The notes under the pieces are model-generated. The model was not told where the DNA came from. It saw only the letters and a program-made list of their open reading frames with translations, and made no database searches. The position numbers were made by a program, and so were the translations under genes. Below, piece after piece: positions 12,864 through 17,188 of a DNA stretch of 17,188 nt. The DNA lies in NCBI GenBank assembly GCA_016302065.1, contig JAEDOI010000020.1, positions 1 through 17,188 on the forward strand. Direction: 5' to 3'. The stretch comes from Bacilli bacterium. GTDB taxonomy: Bacteria; Bacillota_I; Bacilli_A; RFN20; CAG-826. Within the stretch, counting starts at the first letter, position 1. Each line of letters starts with the position of its first letter.

Positions 12864-14696
12864 TTACTCCTTAGTTGTAATTTCGTAAGCTTCAATAATA
12901 TCATTTTCTCTAACATCATTGAAATTAAGAATTTTAATACCACATTCAAAACCTTGTTTTACTTCTTTTGCATCATCTTTAAATCTCTTTAATGTGTCAA
13001 TATCGCCTTCATAAATAATACTACCATCTCTTAAAACTCTAACTTTGGCAGTGTTTTTGATAACGCCATCAACAACCATACATCCAGCAATATTACCAAC
13101 TTTTGAAACCTTAAATACATTTCTAATTTCAGCTTGACCAAGAACTTTTTCAACTTCTTCTTTTTTCATATGGCCTTTAATTGCATCTTCCATTTCTTCA
13201 ATAAGAGCATAGATAATTCTATGAAGTCTAATTTCAACCTTTTCTTCAATAGCTTTATTTTTAACAAATGCAGTAGGTCTAACATTAAAACCATAAATTA
13301 TAGCATTACTTGCACTAGCTAAAAGAATATCAGATTCTGAAATAGCTCCAGCAGCAGCTCTAATAATATTAATTTTTACTTGATCATTATTTAATTTTTC
13401 TAAACTTGCTTTAACAGCTTCAGCACTACCTGTTGAATCTGTTTTTAAAATAATATTAATTTGAGCAAGTTGACCTTCATTAATCTTATCAAATAATTCA
13501 TCAAGAGAAGAAATATTAGTATTTAGAGCTCTTTCTTCTTCTATCTTCTTATTCTTTCTTCTTGAAGCAATATCTTTAGCTTGTTTTTCAGTTGGAAAAG
13601 CCATAAATGAGTCACCAGCTAAAGGAACATCACTTAATCCAATAATTGAAACAGGAATTGAAGGTGTGGCAGATTTTAATACTTTATTATGTTCGTTAGT
13701 CATTCTTCTAACTTTTCCATAAACTGTACCAACAACAACATAGTCACTACTTAATAAAGTGCCGTTTTGAACAAGCAAAGTTGCTTTTGGACCACAACCT
13801 GGATCAAGTTCAGCTTCTAAGACAGTACCAATTGCATATCTATCTGGGTTAGCTTTTAATTCTAACATTTCAGCTTCTAAAAGGATGGTATCTAACAAGT
13901 TTTCAATTCCTATATTTTTCTTTGCTGAAATTTCAACAGTCATAACGTCTCCACCATATTTTTCAGCAATAACATCATGTTGCATAAGTTCATTAATTAC
14001 TTTTTCAGGGTTTGCTCCTGGAACATCCATTTTATTAATTGCAACAATTATTGGAACATTGGCAGCCTTAGCATGGTCAATTGCTTCAATTGTTTGAGGC
14101 ATTACACCATCATCAGCTGCAACAACTAATACAACAATATCAGTAACACTAGCTCCTCTTGCTCTCATAGCAGAAAAAGCTTCATGCCCTGGAGTATCAA
14201 TAAAAGTGATTTTTTGACCTTTAAATTCTTTAACATAGGCACCGATTTCTTGGGAAATTCCTCCATATTCACCAGCAACAAGGTTTGAATTTCTAATAGC
14301 ATCGATTAATGTAGTTTTACCATGGTCAACATGTCCCATAACAGTAACAACTGGAGGACGTGGTTTAAGTAAAGATTCATCATCTTCAATTTTTACTTTC
14401 TCAAAATCTTCTTCGGCAACAATTTCTTCTTTTTTAAAATCATAACCAAATTGAAGACAAACTTCTCCAATTGAATCATCATCAAGTGTTTGGTTAATTG
14501 TAACAATTTTACGATTTAAGAAAAAATATTTAATAATTTCACTAGGAAGAATATTAAGTTCTTTTGCAAGTTCTCCGACTGTTAAGGCTTTAGTATAAAC
14601 AAATACACCGCCATTAACCTTGTTTGCTTCATTCTTTTTATTGTTTTTAGAAACAATGTTAGCTTCTCTTTTTTGTTTAACTTTATAATCCTTCAT
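12864..14696 (-). CDS. infB: Translation initiation factor IF-2
   Basis: IF-2 is the GTPase that brings formyl-Met-tRNA to the 30S subunit and promotes subunit joining. With the chosen start it has 610 residues, against 716 in B. subtilis and 890 in E. coli. The shortening is all in the N-terminal region, which here is about 110 residues of basic linker and one IF2-N-like segment (LTVGELAKELNILPSEIIKYF). GTPase motifs: G1 GHVDHGKT (121-128), G3 DTPGH (167-171), G4 NKMD (221-224), G5 SAKKNIG. Domains II-IV follow, ending in FECGIKILNFNDVRENDIIEAYE. A GTG at 14702 is in frame, but GGAGG ends only one base before it and is 7 bases from ATG 14696, so the ATG is preferred. Confidence 0.98.
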   Translation of the reverse strand: MKDYKVKQKREANIVSKNNKKNEANKVNGGVFVYTKALTVGELAKELNILPSEIIKYFFLNRKIVTINQTLDDDSIGEVCLQFGYDFKKEEIVAEEDFEKVKIEDDESLLKPRPPVVTVMGHVDHGKTTLIDAIRNSNLVAGEYGGISQEIGAYVKEFKGQKITFIDTPGHEAFSAMRARGASVTDIVVLVVAADDGVMPQTIEAIDHAKAANVPIIVAINKMDVPGANPEKVINELMQHDVIAEKYGGDVMTVEISAKKNIGIENLLDTILLEAEMLELKANPDRYAIGTVLEAELDPGCGPKATLLVQNGTLLSSDYVVVGTVYGKVRRMTNEHNKVLKSATPSIPVSIIGLSDVPLAGDSFMAFPTEKQAKDIASRRKNKKIEEERALNTNISSLDELFDKINEGQLAQINIILKTDSTGSAEAVKASLEKLNNDQVKINIIRAAAGAISESDILLASASNAIIYGFNVRPTAFVKNKAIEEKVEIRLHRIIYALIEEMEDAIKGHMKKEEVEKVLGQAEIRNVFKVSKVGNIAGCMVVDGVIKNTAKVRVLRDGSIIYEGDIDTLKRFKDDAKEVKQGFECGIKILNFNDVRENDIIEAYEITTKE

Positions 14697-14708
14697 CGTC
14701 ACCCCTCC

Positions 14709-14969
14709 CTATTTCATCTTTAAATATTTTGACATTCTTTCATAAATTGTTTCAGGTATTTCACATTCTAATGCTTTTCCTAAACAATTAGTTTTCTTAG
14801 CTTTTTGTATAGCTTCTTCATTCATATAGATATAAGCACCTCTGCCATTAGCTTTGCCGCTTATATCTAAAATCACCTCATTAGAGGGTGTTCTAACCAC
14901 TCTAAATAATTCTTGTTTTGGATAAGATTGATTAGTAGCCAAACACCTTCTAAGTGGAATTTTCTTCAT
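14709..14969 (-). CDS. rnpM: RnpM/YlxR family RNA-binding protein
   Basis: This is a small basic protein of 86 residues. The family motif is complete: KIPLRRCLATNQSYPKQELFRV at the N-terminus and SGKANGRGAYIYMNEE in the middle, where the GRGAY block is nearly invariant. In B. subtilis YlxR (RnpM) binds RNase P RNA and modulates its activity; I infer the same family role, not the detail. The start has GAGG inside the end of nusA, and 3 nt separate it from the nusA stop. In B. subtilis ylxQ, a ribosomal L7Ae-like gene, sits between ylxR and infB; it is missing here. The gene ends in TAG directly before the infB SD. Confidence 0.95.
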   Translation of the reverse strand: MKKIPLRRCLATNQSYPKQELFRVVRTPSNEVILDISGKANGRGAYIYMNEEAIQKAKKTNCLGKALECEIPETIYERMSKYLKMK

Positions 14970-14972
14970 TTA

Positions 14973-16667
14973 TTATTCCTCGTAATAAGAATCATCATCG
15001 TATTCTTCAAAATTATCTTCATCTTCAAAATCATCGTCAAATTCTTCATTTTCAAGAGCTTCTAACTCTTCATCAGTATAAATTGACATCTTTTCTTTTG
15101 GTTTTGAATCTTCTTTAGTAACTTTACTTTCTTCTACTTTTGATTCTTTCTTTTTCTTCTTGCTTGTTTCTTGAGTAGTCTTCTTTTCTTCTTCTAAACT
15201 TGCTTCAAGATCATCAAGAGAAATAGTTGTATTAACATTAACTTTTTCAACGACTTCTTCCTTAGCTTTAACAGGTTCAACTGTTTCTTCAACTACTGGT
15301 TCAACGCTAGTTTCTCCAAGTAATTCTTCTTCTTCGACACTACCTTCATCTTTGCTTAAGAAGTCTTCAGCTTGTTCTTCTTCTTTTACAATCTTAGCAA
15401 TAGATTCATTAGCTTTTCTTAATGATTCTTCTCTAGTCTTTCTTCTTTGTTCTTCTCTAGCTTCAATTTCAAATTCTTCAAATAACTTGTATTCAATATT
15501 TTGTTCGATAGCTTCACTAATACCAATGATCTTAATTTCTTTTAAGCCAAGTAACATTCTAGTTAAAATAGCATTGACACCTCTTTGTCCAATAGCTTGA
15601 TTTTTAAGTTCATCTGGAACAATTACAGTTGCAACTTCTTTCTCATCATCAAATTTAATACCAATAATTTGAGCTGGTTTCAAACATTCTTGAATATAAA
15701 GTCCTCTATTTTCTTTAAAAGTGATGACATCAACCTTTTCTTTAGTTTTATTACCAAGTTGACTAACAACTGCTTGAATTCTACTTCCATTTGGACCAAT
15801 ACAAGCTCCACTTGGATCAACATTTGGATCTTTAGTAGTGACACTAACTTTGGCTTTAACACCTGGAATTCTTGCAATTCCTACAATTTCAACAGTTCCA
15901 TCATAAATTTCATGAATTTCATTAAAGAATAATTTCTTTAAGAATCCGTTACATGATCTAGAAATTTTAATTAAATCGTCTTTTTTACCACCTTTTGTTA
16001 CTCCAATTGATTCAACATATACTTTAATTGAATCACCAGGTTTAAATGTTTCATCACCAATTAAATCTTTTTTATATAAAGTAGCTAAAGCTCCGTCTCT
16101 AGAATTTCCTAAATTAACAAGAACACAATGATCTACTTTTTCTACAGTTCCAGTAACAATTTCGCCAATTTTGCTCTTAAATATTTCAAGAAGAGCATTC
16201 TTTTCAGCAGCATTAATTTGTTGTTTGAAAACAGAAATGAATTTATCAACATCTCCTTTTGTAAATGTAGCTAAATCGACCTTTTCTTCATAATAATCCC
16301 CAACATGAAGATTGTTATTAACAGCTCTTGGATCTTCATCACTAATTTCAATAAAGTCATCTTGAATATCATCTTCTTTTACAACTTTATATTGATGATA
16401 AAAATCGAGAACATTATTCTCTAAATCAATATCATATCTAACTAAAGCATTGCTTAATTTAACACCATCTTTTCCTTTATTATTAGTTTTCTTATTTTTT
16501 GTGTTAAACATAGCTTTAGTTTCATCTTCAAGCTTCTTAGTATAGGCTGTTTCAAAACCTTCCTTAATAGCATTAATTACTACTTCTCTATCAATTCTTT
16601 TTTCTTTTGCGATATTGTCGAAGTATTCTAAGAAAGCTCCATTAGGTAATTTTTTCTTCTTTTTCAT
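14973..16667 (-). CDS. nusA: Transcription termination/antitermination factor NusA with a long acidic C-terminal extension
   Basis: NusA binds RNA polymerase and nascent RNA and controls pausing, termination and antitermination. Domains: N-terminal polymerase-binding domain (about 10-160), S1 domain (about 165-237), KH1 with IGPNGSRI (290-297) and KH2 with IGQRGVNA (359-366). It has 564 residues against 371 in B. subtilis. The extra part, about 400-564, begins as a charged helix (EAREEQRRKTREESLRK) and continues as a low-complexity Glu/Lys/Val region, ending in an Asp/Glu tail with aromatic residues (FDDDFEDEDNFEEYDDDSYY). This is not the pair of acidic repeat domains of E. coli NusA. The SD TAGGAG overlaps the rimP stop TAG. 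It is likely cotranscribed with rimP upstream and rnpM downstream. Confidence 0.97.
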   Translation of the reverse strand: MKKKKKLPNGAFLEYFDNIAKEKRIDREVVINAIKEGFETAYTKKLEDETKAMFNTKNKKTNNKGKDGVKLSNALVRYDIDLENNVLDFYHQYKVVKEDDIQDDFIEISDEDPRAVNNNLHVGDYYEEKVDLATFTKGDVDKFISVFKQQINAAEKNALLEIFKSKIGEIVTGTVEKVDHCVLVNLGNSRDGALATLYKKDLIGDETFKPGDSIKVYVESIGVTKGGKKDDLIKISRSCNGFLKKLFFNEIHEIYDGTVEIVGIARIPGVKAKVSVTTKDPNVDPSGACIGPNGSRIQAVVSQLGNKTKEKVDVITFKENRGLYIQECLKPAQIIGIKFDDEKEVATVIVPDELKNQAIGQRGVNAILTRMLLGLKEIKIIGISEAIEQNIEYKLFEEFEIEAREEQRRKTREESLRKANESIAKIVKEEEQAEDFLSKDEGSVEEEELLGETSVEPVVEETVEPVKAKEEVVEKVNVNTTISLDDLEASLEEEKKTTQETSKKKKKESKVEESKVTKEDSKPKEKMSIYTDEELEALENEEFDDDFEDEDNFEEYDDDSYYEE

Positions 16668-16676
16668 AATTTTCTC

Positions 16677-17138
16677 CTAAAATTTAATTGCAAGTCTTGC
16701 AAAGTCAATGCTACTTCTATCAATTGTAGCTTTTATTGTTCTTGTTTTTTCTTTATATTCAATCGTTACACTGTTACTATCAACAAAAGTTAAATATCCT
16801 TCAAGAGTATTTAAGCCTTTAAAAGGATTAGTTAAGTGAACGTTAATATACTTATTTAAGTATTTTTCAAGTTTAGATATATCAATAGGTTTTTCAATCC
16901 CTAATGAGGAAATATCCAAAGTGTAAGGAACATTATTGAATTCATGAAGATCAAGAAGATTACTAATTTTATTTGAAATATCTGTAATATCATCAATATT
17001 AATATCTTCATCTCTATCTACAACGATTTCCATTGAACCACTCTTTTTTCCTTCACTATATTTAAATGAATAAAGTGTGTAGTTCTCTTTAGCTAATAAT
17101 TCTTTAATTAAAGTTTGAATTTCTGTAATAGAATCCAT
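16677..17138 (-). CDS. rimP: Ribosome maturation factor RimP
   Basis: RimP binds the 30S subunit and helps assembly of ribosomal protein S12 and the central pseudoknot region. The 153 residues are the normal length. The N-terminal alpha/beta domain (about 1-85) includes the conserved phrase YTLDISSLGIEKPI, a variant of the usual LEVSSPGLDRPL. The C-terminal SH3-like domain carries GYLTFVDSNSVTIEYKEK and ends IDFARLAIKF. The SD is a strong GGGGG, 5 nt from the ATG. It opens the nusA-infB operon as in most Firmicutes, directly after a terminator-like hairpin at 17156-17182. Confidence 0.95.
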   Translation of the reverse strand: MDSITEIQTLIKELLAKENYTLYSFKYSEGKKSGSMEIVVDRDEDINIDDITDISNKISNLLDLHEFNNVPYTLDISSLGIEKPIDISKLEKYLNKYINVHLTNPFKGLNTLEGYLTFVDSNSVTIEYKEKTRTIKATIDRSSIDFARLAIKF

Positions 17139-17155
17139 TTATACCCCCTTACAAT

Positions 17156-17182
17156 AAAAATAGAATGCCACCAGGGCACTCT
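17156..17182 (-). terminator. Terminator or attenuator hairpin just before rimP
   Basis: In minus-strand RNA, AGAGUGCC (17182-17175) pairs with GGCAUUCU (17169-17162), eight pairs including one G-U, around a 5-base loop. One A and U5 (17160-17156) follow. The rimP SD begins only a few bases later. It could end the upstream gene, outside the window, or act as an attenuator of the operon; no promoter is seen between it and rimP. Confidence 0.7.
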
Positions 17183-17188
17183 TTCGAG

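Noticed and set aside
14694..14702. GTG at 14702 as the infB start
   Set aside because: The SD GGAGG ends one base before the GTG, too close for use, while the ATG six bases later has normal 7-base spacing.
15585..15932. 115-codon open frame on the plus strand
   Set aside because: It is the antisense shadow of nusA, whose S1 and KH domains are unambiguous. It is rich in Asn, Ser and Phe, as expected for a complement reading, and has no family match.
1..17188. CRISPR arrays, insertion sequences, tRNA or rRNA genes, toxin-antitoxin or phage genes
   Set aside because: I looked on both strands and saw no spaced direct repeats, transposase motifs, CCA-ended cloverleaf regions or rRNA-like sequence. 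The window is ordinary housekeeping DNA with competence genes at one end.

Overview
This is an AT-rich window (visibly about 25-30% G+C) from a low-GC Gram-positive bacterium. The gene families, T-box leader, gene order and strong Shine-Dalgarno (SD) sites point to Bacilli or the Mycoplasmatota-adjacent lineages (RF39, RFN20, Izemoplasmatales or Erysipelotrichales type). That placement is inference, not something the sequence proves. The genetic code looks standard: tryptophan is TGG in the codons checked in alaS and rarA. Stops are almost all TAA, two genes end in TAG, and the only TGA stop is backed by an immediate TAA. All genes but one are on the minus strand.

Layout, read in the direction of transcription (right to left). 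17188-12425: a hairpin with a U-tract, then rimP-nusA-rnpM(ylxR)-infB-rbfA, a compact form of the classic nusA-infB operon without ylxQ and ylxP, closed by a strong terminator. 12320-10964: pdp (pyrimidine-nucleoside phosphorylase) with its own promoter region. 9667-10960, plus strand: rarA, convergent with pdp, with each gene's terminator lying inside the other gene's coding sequence. 9629-5845: fmt, a nuclease-helicase fusion of the XPD/DinG type, and a two-CBS-domain protein. 5844-5402: a noncoding stretch with a possible gene remnant, the alaS promoter and a compact alanine T-box. 5401-1: alaS-ruvX-DUF1292-greA-comEA-comEC, with greA having its own promoter and comEC cut by the window edge.

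The genes are translation and RNA housekeeping (initiation factor 2, formyl-Met-tRNA synthesis, alanyl-tRNA synthetase, ribosome maturation factors), transcription elongation control (NusA, GreA), DNA maintenance (RarA, helicase-nuclease, RuvX), nucleoside salvage, and the DNA-uptake proteins ComEA and ComEC. I do not see a new defence or mobile system.

The unexpected material is regulatory. Four genes without a visible SD (the CBS gene, fmt, rarA, pdp) have a -10-like hexamer 6-7 nt before ATG, which suggests leaderless mRNAs. The comEA SD forms the 3' arm of an intrinsic-terminator-like hairpin. The rarA and pdp terminators are interlocked. The alanine T-box appears to lack Stem II.
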